Source: Oehlia diaphana (taxonomy: Eukaryota; Glomeromycota; Glomeromycetes; Glomerales; Glomeraceae). Taken from it: DNA of 45,358 bases. Of this stretch, positions 11,633 to 21,019 are shown in pieces. The notes beneath the pieces are model-generated. The model saw only the letters and a list, made by a program, of their open reading frames with translations. It made no database searches and had not been told where the DNA came from. The DNA is taken from NCBI GenBank assembly GCA_003833135.1, contig QZLH01000224.1:80119-125476 (forward strand), written 5' to 3'. How positions within the stretch are numbered: the first letter of the stretch is position 1; each line of letters opens with the position of its first letter. Made by a program: the position numbers and the translations under genes.

Positions 11633-11770
11633 ATGGAAAGTAGAAATCGTCAATGATGAAGGTACACTCACGTTATTGTCGATTCGCTATTATTGATCAA
11701 AAATCAGGAGAATCGACAATTGATCGAACAAATGGAAAATTTGAGTCTTAATAACAGAAGTAGGTATTGA
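11633..11770 (+). pseudogene. CRN-header relic (LWKVEI segment)
   Basis: The frame at 11633 reads LWKVEIVNDEGTLTLLSIRYY before a stop. The nucleotide sequence parallels 25184-25395: CTATGGAAAGTAGAAAT, then CACGTTATTGT, then a segment encoding G-E-(P/S)-T-I-(E/D), then AAGTA(A/G)GTATTGAAA at the equivalent of a splice donor. L-W-K-V-E-I is the typical strand near the end of CRN N-terminal headers. The copy is shortened by internal deletions and has multiple stops. It is a relic of the gene whose better-preserved copy lies at 25019-25547. Confidence 0.5.
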
Positions 11771-11789
11771 AACTTTCCATCACAGACTT

Positions 11790-11824
11790 ATCAATCATAT
11801 CGCCAACTGATTTACATTAATAAC
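11790..11824. repeat. 35-bp dispersed repeat, second copy
   Basis: Matches 8526-8560 with one mismatch (central motif ATCAATCATATCGCCAA). It is preceded by CATCACAGACTTA, which also occurs just downstream of the gene ending at 8363 (about 8373). This links the 3' flank of that gene with the sequence after the CRN relic. Confidence 0.6.
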
Positions 11825-11847
11825 AACGTAAGATACTCTACTTTACC

Positions 11848-12235
11848 GCTACGCACTGTAGTACAAACATAGATTCCATTTTTCTACATGTTGTTGAAAT
11901 AGTAACACTTGAAATAGTATCCTTAGCTAGCTCACTGAACTGAAAACATTGGCATCTATTTCGTAAGTTCCAATCCTATCTCGCTATTTTCTAAATGTCC
12001 AATAACTACTACAATAAGCGTAAAAAAATAAAGATACTATTTTTTATAATGCACAAAAATCCTCAATGTTTTTAACGGCCAAGTCCTCCTAGTAAATGAC
12101 TATTGTTATATCCCCTTTTCATTGTGTTTTCAGTCTGATTGATAATACGCTATCAAGTTGTATTTTCGTTTTCGAATGGACCCCATTTTATAAGTTGACA
12201 GGTAATAACTATTCTTACTAAAACATGTATAGAAC
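11848..12235 (+). repeat. Dispersed repeat R1, copy a
   Basis: Collinear with 36788-37255. Shared blocks include AGATTCCATTTTT, TTTTCTAAAT(G/A)TCC, GCACAAAAATC and CCCCATTTTATAAGTTGACA. The middle part also matches 17495-17600. No coding frame. The repetition at three places in 45 kb suggests an old transposon-derived or segmental repeat without visible ends. Confidence 0.65.
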
Positions 12236-12325
12236 TTACAGCTGAGCGTCTTGCCCTATTATCATCTACAGTTATTGGTCACAGGAATAACTTAGTGCAA
12301 TGGAGAGTTAAAAAATGTATAAGAA

Positions 12326-12383
12326 GCGTGGTTGAGCGGCAAGACGCTCATATGACTAATAGGCGTGGTTGAACGGCAAGACG
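12326..12383 (+). repeat. tRNA-A-box-like repeats, copies 2 and 3
   Basis: Two copies of GCGTGGTTGARCGGCAAGACG start at 12326 and 12363, separated by CTCATATGACTAATAG. The first copy can pair GCGT with ACGC at its ends. The sequence resembles a tRNA D-arm/A-box, but no anticodon arm, acceptor pairing or B-box is found. SINE-head origin is a hypothesis. Confidence 0.6.
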
Positions 12384-12635
12384 GGACCTTAGTCCAGCAG
12401 AGCTGTCATTCATTTACTGTAATCGGATAACATATAAAATGTATACGGAAAAAAAGTCTTCATGATTTTCCCCTATATAATTTCATGGAATGGGCTGAAG
12501 CCTTTTCGCTCTCAGAAAATCATACAGATTTCTCTGCAGACATGATTAATGTATTACCATATACGTATGTGTCTTGTAAAAAAATGTACCCATTAACGTT
12601 ATTGATAGCAATAAATTCTACGCTATGACTAATAA

Positions 12636-12657
12636 GCGTGGTTGAGCGGCGAGACGC
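12636..12657 (+). repeat. tRNA-A-box-like repeat, copy 4
   Basis: GCGTGGTTGAGCGGCGAGACGC, preceded by CTATGACTAATAA, the same spacer seen between copies 2 and 3. The unit is thus a spacer-plus-core module repeated at least three times within 340 bases. Confidence 0.6.
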
Positions 12658-12693
12658 TCATGCTAAAGCTACCTGTAATATCTCAAGTATGAG

Positions 12694-12840
12694 TAAACCT
12701 ATTCCGTGGGAAAACAAATATCCGATGTTCTAGGTAATCGATTGAATGATTGGATTAATTCGTCACCTAAAAATAGAATTTACTGATTTATGCATTATCA
12801 CGTAGCGCTAACAACGAGACTGTGACCTTAGGGCAGTGTT
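12694..12840 (+). repeat. Dispersed repeat R3, copy a, ending in a GTGACC hairpin
   Basis: The first 32 bases (12694-12725, with core CCTATTCCGTGGGAAAAC) are identical to 35878-35909. Both copies then carry an AGGTAATC segment and end about 120-150 bases later in the hairpin repeat (CAACGAGACTGTGACCTTAG). Here the right hairpin arm is damaged (GGGCAGTG instead of GGGTCACGG). Confidence 0.7.
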
Positions 12841-12951
12841 GGGTTTTGGACTTGTCCAATTGATTTTTTTAATTGGACAGTTTTGGATAGACTATTAATC
12901 GTAAACTCGTGGACTGGGATGGCAGCCACGCTTATTTAGCACTTGTCAACT

Positions 12952-13420
12952 GCATGATTAGACGAAACTACTACAAAAAAGTTCATTGTTTTCTGAACAA
13001 GGTGAGCTACGTTCAGTTATACTGAAGAAATTATGAAGGAATACAAAAAAATGTATATATATTCTGTTGTACGGTGCAGTTTCAGGTATAGCATATCAGT
13101 TATTTGCTTTTCGATTTTTTATCCGTATTCATAGTTAATATTTACTGATCATATCATGATGTTCTTGTTAAAGTAATATTAATGAAGATAGCTCGATGGT
13201 TACAAACAGTTCGGATCCTTTGGATAATCTATCTTATGGCGACAATGATGAATCAATTAACAATCAACTCTTTATGAAACAATGAGGAACACAAGAATAT
13301 ATGAGTAACGTATGATGATTCATTGTTATTTCAAGAGAAATGAAGTTCGTTAACTATGTGTAGAAAAATTGGAATCCGGAAGAAATGAACTTGTATGTAG
13401 GAGTTAGTAAGGCATATATA
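12952..13420 (+). repeat. Dispersed repeat R2, copy a
   Basis: Collinear with 36278-36677. Shared blocks include TTCAGGTATAG, CAATGAGGAAC, GATGATTCATTGTTAT and CGTTAACTATGTGTAG. The left part also occurs at 27121-27265 (GTGAGCTAC(G/A)TTCAGT) and the right part at 5290-5390. It lacks a coding frame and obvious terminal repeats. Confidence 0.65.
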
Positions 13421-13617
13421 TGTTCTGTATCCCTTTAAGAATTTCTTCGTTTCTCAGAAATTTTCAAGATTTTTTTGTACATGTTTTGCTCATGATTCAT
13501 TAAACTTGCTTTGATACTGATCCTCTTTACTGCAGTGGTCTAACCCGTGAAAAAATGGTGTCGATAACAAGGGTTATCCCATACTACCATTATATCTTGA
13601 CATATTAAGTGACTACC

Positions 13618-13700
13618 ATAATATTATGGAAAGGTGTTAGATCCAAATCCAAAAGAGCGGCCAACTGTTGGAGAGCTTGTAAACTTTTCAAAAACAGTGC
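13618..13700 (+). pseudogene. Protein kinase C-lobe fragment (subdomain XI)
   Basis: Codons from about 13640 read LDPNPKERPTVGEL, the C-terminal helix of a protein kinase, with the invariant Arg (R-P). The bases just before read M-E-R-C in a frame one base off (ATGGAAAGGTG), so M-E-R-C-L-D-P is restored only by assuming a missing T in the GTGTTAG tract. No upstream catalytic motifs (HGD, DFG) were found nearby. Read as a stranded kinase exon or relic; it is not the same copy as the kinase at 18.6 kb. Confidence 0.5.
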
Positions 13701-14554
13701 GACAAATATTTTTAGCACAGTATTTCTTTCAATCGTTCATGTGCATCTTCCTCAATATCTTGGCGGTCTTTATGAAAATCCATAGCTTTGTCTTTTATCT
13801 TCGTAATTACAATCCCTCTTCTAACTCTCGGTACTATTATATTATCCCTGGTGAGATATTCATTAGGTGTCATTTCACGAGTAAAAATATACGGTAGACA
13901 GTATAATATGTAACTGTCAAATTTTACACAATGTATCATCTTTTTCGCCGATAACTAGGCGGATCAGTGATATGATTGGACATGTAAAGGACCAACGCTT
14001 TCTGAGTTTCTGTATCCATTTTATACTACTAATAAATAAAAAATTACGTTATCGATCTGTACATGTTACTTCTACGTTTTCATATCATTTAGCATAATCG
14101 AGTGGTTATAACTTAAGTCCTAGTCAACGATCATTATAAAAAGACTCATTTAAAGTACCGAAAAATCGATACGTGATTGTTATGATATTATTTCGAAGGG
14201 TAAAAGGGGAGGGTTAGCTTTTTTAAATTCGGACATGTTATTGACTGTTTTGTGCAGTATTAGATTATCATGCCGACTAACATTATAAATACAGCTTGTG
14301 TTACTATTCACTCGAGCCCATGAGTATTAGTATTCTGTAATTTGGCATTCTTCCCTTCCAAAAATAAAATGAATGGTTTTGATATAACGGCGATTCACCA
14401 GTGTACGATACGAGAAATCCCTCCGGAGCAGTATATTTTCCTGTATTTTGGTACGAAATAGGAGTTAGTAATTATACTCGAGACTTTGGCAACAAATAAT
14501 AATTACGATATTTTTGTAAGATCGAATCTAGTCCTTTATATGATATATGATTAG

Positions 14555-14701
14555 TTAGTTGATCGTTATCAATGGTAACGGTTTTGCCATCAACGACCAG
14601 TTAGTTAATCGTGACAAAATGTCACGGTTTTACCATCGTTGACATAAGTTAATTATTATTTTCTCAGGGACAGTTTTTCCGTCGATAACATAGAGTTAGT
14701 T
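14555..14701 (+). repeat. Minisatellite of about 47-bp units with alternating hairpins
   Basis: Units start at 14555, 14601, 14649 and 14696 (lengths 46, 48 and 47; the last partial), each beginning TTAGTT or TTAATT and ending with a TT(T/G)CC(A/G)TC segment. Unit 2 contains the hairpin GTGACAAAATGTCAC; unit 1 has a divergent form (GTTATC..GGTAAC). Degraded single units with the same order occur near 514-551 and 44350-44440. Confidence 0.65.
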
Positions 14702-15797
14702 TATTTAAGCAAAGCAGTTCCAGTGGAATTATTCTACTAACTCACCAAGAATGTTATTGCAATCAGTTTGGCAATTTTGTACTATTCCCGATATCTCAGC
14801 TACTTATGATATTGGCTTTACACAGGTTCGTACTATTGCTTTGATCTCGTATTAGTTACCTTTTTTGTTTCAGAAAACTATGCTTCGTAACTGATCAATT
14901 TTATTCTTTCACAGAATGCCACATAATACCAACCAACAAAATGGAAACAATGTATTCGGTGAAAATTATCTATCTCCAATATACACTGTGATAGCTGGTG
15001 GTTGCAATCAATAATTTCCCCAAGATTTTTTTCTTCAAACACGTGATGAATAATTTAACCGTAACTCACATGTCACGATATCGCAGTTATTTTTGTTCCA
15101 GGCATTCTAGTTACACTTTTTGTATCATAAAAGTCAAGAAATAAGTATAGCAGATTGTTGGCACCAAAAGAATTGCAGAAACGATAATTTCACTACCTCG
15201 ACTACTCGTCTATAAGAAATCTGCTAATTCTGAGTAATATTCTTTTCCGGAATGACTTGTTGGAAATAATCATGATAAGTAATATTGTCAGTGGTCAACT
15301 TATCATAGTAGTAGAAATTTATGCTAATGGTAAGATAAAAACGCAAGCCAGTTTAGTGAAAAGTAGGCGTAGTTGCTCATGATTATTATATTATTTTGTA
15401 GTATTCGATAATCACAGACTATGATCCAATAAGACGAGTATGACGTATTTACAATATATGACCATATAAGTATACTTTTTTACAATTGACATTCAATAAA
15501 GGTACATACCAAAGTGCATTTTAACCGGAAAAGTGGTAACCATAAGAAAATTGATTGATCCAACATTTATTCCATCTATTCTTATGTAATTTGATTTATG
15601 TAATATGGAAGTTGATCCACATTACTATTGTTGGGACAAACAAAAAAATAAATTTACCGTTGGAATACTGTTGGAATAACATAGTTTGTGTTACTTTATG
15701 ATGGCAGTACTATGGGTAGTGTATTTAGAAAGCAATATATTCGGAATAATTCTTGAAATATTATTAGATTTAAATAACATTATGATTACGTCACTCC

Positions 15798-15833
15798 ACG
15801 TGACACTCTGAACGCTTGTTCAGAGTATCACGT
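15798..15833. repeat. Strong 16-bp hairpin
   Basis: Left arm 15798-15813 (ACGTGACACTCTGAAC), loop GCTT, right arm 15818-15833, one mismatch. It is unlike the GTGACC family apart from the shared GTGAC. No gene is adjacent. It may be a remnant of a small inverted-repeat element or fold as RNA. Confidence 0.7.
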
Positions 15834-17494
15834 TACTAAATATCATATGCCATTATATGTAGTACAGGTTGTCTATTGTGAAATGTTCATCGCTTCTTTA
15901 GTAGGAATAAACCCGTGAACAGAGTTATTACAGAAGAATTAGCCGCAGTTACTGGTCTGGCATCACTTAATTCTATTTTCATAATCGAATACTTGCATTA
16001 ATATGAAAACGCTTTCGCCTTCTAATAATAACAAAAATAGGAATAACTTTTGTTAAAATAGCCATTATACACAAATCAAACCATTGCATTCGGGATAAAA
16101 AATTACTTTTATTCGTTACTTGTAAGTACATAAGAGCGTGTACTTTGAATGCCGTTGTGAACAATTGTTACATTAATTCTTATCTTTCCTATCTCTACCT
16201 GTAACTTAGAGTAACATTTACTATGTAATAATTGTTTTGTATGGCCCGCCAACATAATATTATTATAAATTACGTTATTGTGTTTTCGATTGATGTTATG
16301 CAATAGTCTCGTTACTCAACTTTAGTTCCTGAATCTCGATGTATATAACCAACAAATAAAATTGTTCTGCTACATAATTTTCTTCACTCATTTCTTCGAG
16401 GAGCGTGTAGCACCCAAATCATCATACATATTTTTTCCGTAAACTGACCGCTCATCCACACTTTTTAATTATACTAGTAGACTATAAGATAACGCAGTTC
16501 CAGTTCTATATAGAATCAAATGTTATTGGTCTGTTAATTTATGTGAACAATATTCTTTGGCCACGACTCCAATTCCACTTTGTACCCTCTGAATAGATAT
16601 GATTTAGGGAAATTATGAAGCATGGAGTACAGCGTTAATGACATAAATAAAAAAATAGTGGTAGTGGTCCATTAGCATAAAAGAAAATATCTCGAAGAAC
16701 ATAGACAACAAAAATTCTTACCATCACCTATTCCCACCAATATTATTTAATTTTATTCCTCGAATCAAAAATTGTGTAATTCCCATAGAGTAACTCTTTT
16801 ATCGGTTTCTTCTTAGGATCATATGTAAACATCGTTATACAGATAGAACCATTTGTAAAGACCAATTAATCCGCTGGTAAACAAGACTGTGATGAAAGTC
16901 CTATGTCTAGTATTTCACACTCTATGTTAGGGATTTTCAAGGTATTCATGTAACCAGCTGGAGTGGATAAACTGTTATATTTTTTTCGTTACCGGATGGA
17001 ATAACAGTATGTTCATTGTGAAATAGATGGGTCACTTCTCCTACCTGTGTCGAATTATTTGCTCATCAATTCTGTTAGAATTTTTAATGCAGTACGAAAG
17101 TAGATTGACCACAATATAATTGAAGTGTCTGACCAGTCACGAGAAAAAGACACTATTCGTATACTGTAAATAAAAAAGGAATGGCGTTTATTGGAATGAG
17201 AAATTAATACTTTGCTGAGTACCAGTGTGATGATTAAAATCACAATACCTTAGCGTGGACACTTTCATGTTACTAATTACTTGAAACAGAATAATTTGGT
17301 AACGATTTATCCGATATATATTAAACTCTTTTGTATAAGAAGCACATCCAAATAATAAATCCATGTCTTGTTAAATGCCTGGAAGGTATTCCTTTGGAAT
17401 GTAACACACAAAGTAACATTACACTCTGTTGTTCTTTTCCCGAACTGTTCTGAGACTTCGTGTAAAAAAATAAATGACCTGTTTCTAGCTTGGC

Positions 17495-17806
17495 ACAAAA
17501 ATCCCCTAGTACTTAAATGGCCGTATTCCTCCTAGTAAATAACTATTAATATATTCCCCCGTTTTCAGTGTGTCAAAATATCCTGTTCCATTTTATAGCT
17601 TAGACATTACCAGTTACGTATTTTTTTTTTGAATTAACCCCTGTTTTAATTTTCACAGACAAAAAGTGACCTTTACTATATGTCCTGAAATTAACCGATC
17701 CTTACAGAGTCCCTCCATTTCTTCGAAAAGTCCGTCGTACACTGGTAACAGATACTGGTGTCCATCTTTGAGCGACCAGTTAAAACATCTATGACGGGAA
17801 CATATG
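17495..17806 (+). repeat. Dispersed repeat R1, copy b
   Basis: Matches 37063-37380 in order: CACAAAAATC, CTAGT(A/G)AATGA-like, TTAACCGATCCTTACAG, TTCTTCGAAAAGTCCGT, GTGTCCATCTTTGAGCGA. A shorter part is shared with copy a. No coding frame. Confidence 0.65.
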
Positions 17807-18160
17807 TAATACAAGTATACAACTCTTCAATTGTTAGAAATGGTATCAACCAACAAGTCCACAGTTAATATCTTGAGATAATATACCTGATACATACTGC
17901 CTGTTACGTATTTTTTTTAATTGCATATTCTAATGATCACATAGTTGACCGGAAACATGTTGCGATACACATAGAGTGAGATCTTTGAACTCTGCCAGCT
18001 TCATTTATGTACAACAAATCATCGTAGGAGGGAATTTTCCAGCATGCACCCAATCCAAATGATCCACCCAATCCAAAATTGTGATTGTTGGGAATCTGGT
18101 GAAACATTTGTGGGTGTCACAACTGTCACGTAGTCTGCAAAAGGAAAATGTGTTGCATTA

Positions 18161-18371
18161 GCCCTGTTCAATTCTAGACCGGATCGGATTTATCGCAAAT
18201 TTGCACCCTAGATAACAACACGTCTGCGTGTTTTTGCCCTATAAGGCTATAACATATTATGAATAATATAACCAATCCGATCAATCAAAAATCTGTGCTC
18301 AATTGTAACTATGATCTGATTGGTTATATATTTTTTCGGTCAATCCGATACGGTCAAGAATTGAACATGGC
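18161..18371. mobile_element. 211-bp MITE with ~30-bp TIRs and TA target duplication
   Basis: Left end starts GCCCTGTTCAATTCTAGACC. Right end is the reverse complement with three differences over 30 bases (positions 18342-18371). TA lies on both sides (18159-18160 and 18372-18373), as expected for Tc1/mariner-type transposition. A nested inverted repeat sits inside: TATAACCAATCCGATCA (18268-18284) against 18312-18328, one mismatch. It has no transposase and too little space for one, so it must be mobilised in trans if active. It lies about 190 bases upstream of the first recognised exon of the kinase at 18557. Confidence 0.85.
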
Positions 18372-18556
18372 TATTGTATCTAGGTCATTAGTTTCGAAGT
18401 TCCAAAACGACCTAGAATTATTATTTATTTTACTGTTAAACTTCTGGTTTCATATATAAAAGCGTCAAAGACCCTGAAAACTGCACCATAGAAAGGCTGA
18501 TATTTATGGTTTGTATTTACTGCATTTTTGCTAATTTCTAATTGATTCGACAACAG

Positions 18557-19742
18557 TCACATCTCGAGGACTATTACGCCAATAGGCTAAAGACGACAGG
18601 ACAATCCATTATTATGGTCCTCAAGACCTTGAGATTCTGGAAACTATTGGCTCTGGAGGATTTGCTTCGGTTTATGCTGCAAAATGGAAGAATACATCAA
18701 CAATAATTATATGCGATTAAAAAATTTGTCAATAATAAAGAGGTATGTTACCAACAACACCTTTGTTATAAATAGATATAAATATAAAATCTTAAAGGCC
18801 CACTTTCTTTCTAGGTTTATTTAACGAATATAGCCAACGGTCATAAACATATAATTCAGTTTTACGGACTCACAAAGTTACAAGGTAAAAGTAACAATTA
18901 TGTAATTACCTATGATAATTTTTGTTAACACGTTTTATTATTAGATGAGAAAAAATATTCGCTTGTTCTTGAATACGCAGAAGGTGGGACACTAAGAGAT
19001 TATTTAAGAAATGATACTATATCTTTTGAATGGAAGGACCAGTTAAGGTTTGCTGAAGAGACTGCAAGTGCGATTTTATGGTTACATGATGGGGGAATCA
19101 TACACGGTGATCTTGTAAGTACATTCCTAGTATCTTTGATTTATATTAGCGGAACTGCAGAACCAATCCCATTGTGTAATTAACAAATTCTTTTTTAGCA
19201 CCCCAATAATATCTTAATACATCATCATACGATAAAAATCGCAGATTTTGGATGCTCCCGTCTACACGGATCGATTATCGACAAAAAAGAAAATGCTTGT
19301 GGTGTAATACCTTACATGGATCCAAAAATTCGATTATTCGTGTGATTTAACCAAAAAATCTGATATATATAGTTTGGGAGTATTACTTTTGGAGTTAACA
19401 AGTCAAAAATCGCCTTTCGATTTTGAAAAGAAGGATCACGTTTTTCTTATGTTAGATATTATAAAAGGGTTGAGAGAATTAAACACGAATATTAAATTTA
19501 TTGAGTTAATCGAGGTACAGTAAGTATGAAAATAATTGCGGAATGATTCTTGTTCTTGTAAATTAATTGCGATTTATTGTGTAGAATGTTGTGAACACGA
19601 CCCAGATAAACGACCAGATATTCACACAATAATTTCAGAACTTAATCTTATTAACCCTGAAAACAATAACGTATCAACTACTATTACTCCCAAGGAAAGT
19701 GAAGAAAATGGAAGAACAGAAAATTTATACTTGCCAGATTAA
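18557..19742 (+). pseudogene. TKL-type protein kinase, frameshifted (kinase 1)
   Basis: Exons by splice sites and similarity to kinase 2 (38841): 18557-18742, 18815-18884, 18945-19114, 19199-about 19519, and a last part to 19742; the first three introns are 72, 60 and 84 nt. Exon 1 follows an acceptor (CAACAG), so the true N-terminus is not identified. Motifs in order: glycine loop GSGGFASVY, AIKKF (ATP-anchoring Lys), hinge LVLEYAEGGTL, HGDLHPNNIL (HRD Arg replaced by Gly, as common in Glomeromycotina TKL kinases), IADFG, DIYSLGVLLLE, and C-lobe HDPDKRPDI. Shifts occur near 18600, 18706 (one base extra before YAIKK) and 19335 (before CDLTKKSD), and the junction before the last exon is unresolved. 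No N-terminal regulatory or C-terminal repeat domain is visible. It would phosphorylate proteins if intact; as read it cannot make a full domain. Confidence 0.7.
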
Positions 19743-19880
19743 TAAGCTTTGTCACAAATTTAGATATAGATATAGATTTTTTCGTATATGACAACTTTTT
19801 CAAAAATTCTATTTAATTGGGTTTATTTCTTTTTGTTTAAAATAACATTTTTTTTAAAAAAAATAAAAGCTAGATTTTTA

Positions 19881-20192
19881 TCACGAAATATTGGTTATGA
19901 AATATGTCAAGTGAATGAAATCATAATTTTCCCAAGGTGTTGTCTTTAAAATAGTGGCATCAATTCTGTTAGGATTATGTATAGGAGTATTATTTGGAAA
20001 AATATAAGGAATAGGAATTGTTTCAACATTATTGATGAATAATATGGTCGCCATATGTTGATATTTGAGAAATCGATGTTGCGGATGGTATTCGTGTACC
20101 ATGATAATCATCAATGCAACTAAGAAGATTATTAGACTATAATAAAAATAAATATAATTAGCGTTCGTTATTTAATTTTAAAAAAAACTTAC
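19881..20192 (-). CDS. Hypothetical membrane-anchored protein, 3' exon with one intron
   Basis: On the minus strand a donor GTAAGT begins at 20192 and an acceptor TTATAG ends at 20137 (56-nt intron). The following exon (20136-19881) reads through LIIFLVALMIIMVHEYHP, then NNVETIPIPYIFPNNTPI and NRIDATILKTTPWENYDF, stop at 19881. The start of the exon continues a hydrophobic run from the upstream exon (V-H-T-L-I-V-I), giving a likely transmembrane helix of about 20 residues followed by a polar Pro/Asn-rich domain. The upstream exon meets an in-frame stop after a few codons, so the 5' end is unresolved or broken. It is convergent with kinase 1, whose stop is 138 bases away across an A/T-tract region containing AATAAA. 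Family not recognised. Confidence 0.4.
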
Positions 20193-20784
20193 ATGACTAT
20201 TAATGTATGTACAAACGCTTAATTTATGATTATCTGCAATTTTTTTTAGCGGTTTGATATGTTATGTTGAATTCATTCCCAAAGTGCTAATGCCATTTTT
20301 TGAGGTTCCTGATCCCACCATAAGAAGTCCTACGGCCGTTTTTATTCCACTGGTTTATTACAGACCCCGGCAAAAAGAATGGCGGTCAGTTTTTTTGATT
20401 TAGTATGATGACTATTCGTACTCTTAATTAACGTTCTTTTATTTTGATTTCTTAATATTTCTCAATTTTCTCGCCATCCAGAGGTCAGATTGAGATTACC
20501 ACCATTGGATTCCTCTTGACTATGTGATTCGAATGATCTTAAAATTCCTCAAATTTTTTTTTTAAAAAAACTACTACCATATATTCTATCTGCACTTTGT
20601 TATATTATACTATCACTGAGAAATGCTATCAACAATTTTACATTAAAATTGATATAATAAAAAAAAGTGTTGTATTATACAACATTAAATTCTTTATACT
20701 TGAATTACTACGTTACATAGATGTCGCACAGGGCAATTTATAATAGGATCTTATATCAACACCGCCACCAGGGACTGTGTAATT
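20193..20784. other. Intergenic stretch without a recognised gene
   Basis: Contains the possible upstream exon of the minus-strand gene (about 20193-20215) and otherwise homopolymer-rich sequence. No other support. Confidence 0.4.
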
Positions 20785-20985
20785 GTCAATTTGTGACTCT
20801 GTTCTTGTAGCCTTTTTTTTGTGTGACAAGCAAAAAAATGATGTAATATATATGTAATATAGTATCAATTTGTGACTCATCCTAACTCTGTCAAGCGAAA
20901 AATGATGTAATAAATATGTAATATAATATGATTACTTGTAATATTCACGTGCTAGAGTAAGTGTCAATTTGTGACTCACCCTGAC
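20785..20985 (+). repeat. Degenerate tandem repeat, GTCAATTTGTGACTC units
   Basis: The string (G/A)TCAATTTGTGACTC begins at 20785, about 20864 and 20963. The first two are followed by an AAGCGAAAAAATGATGTAAT-like block (20829 and 20895) and by ATATGTAATATA. Units are about 80 and 100 bases. They lie directly upstream of the multi-exon gene at 21020 and may fall in its promoter. Confidence 0.65.
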
Positions 20986-21019
20986 TCTATGACTCTGTTC
21001 TTTGTTCTTGTATAAACCG

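Larger units (their letters stand above)
13701..18160. other. Long gene-free, repeat-containing stretch
   Basis: About 4.4 kb without a supported gene. It includes the minisatellite at 14555-14701, the hairpin at 15798-15833, repeat R1 copy b at 17495-17806, and a short direct duplication of CACCCAATCCAAA at about 18045-18080. A coding-like antisense frame at 13712-13939 is noted but not supported. Confidence 0.55.

Noticed and set aside
12326..12400. Functional tRNA gene
   Set aside because: Only the D-arm-like core is present; acceptor stem, anticodon arm and B-box are missing.
13712..13939. Hydrophilic minus-strand frame (KIKDKAMDFHKDRQDIEEDA)
   Set aside because: Protein-like composition but no start context, splice sites or family; overlaps the kinase fragment tail.
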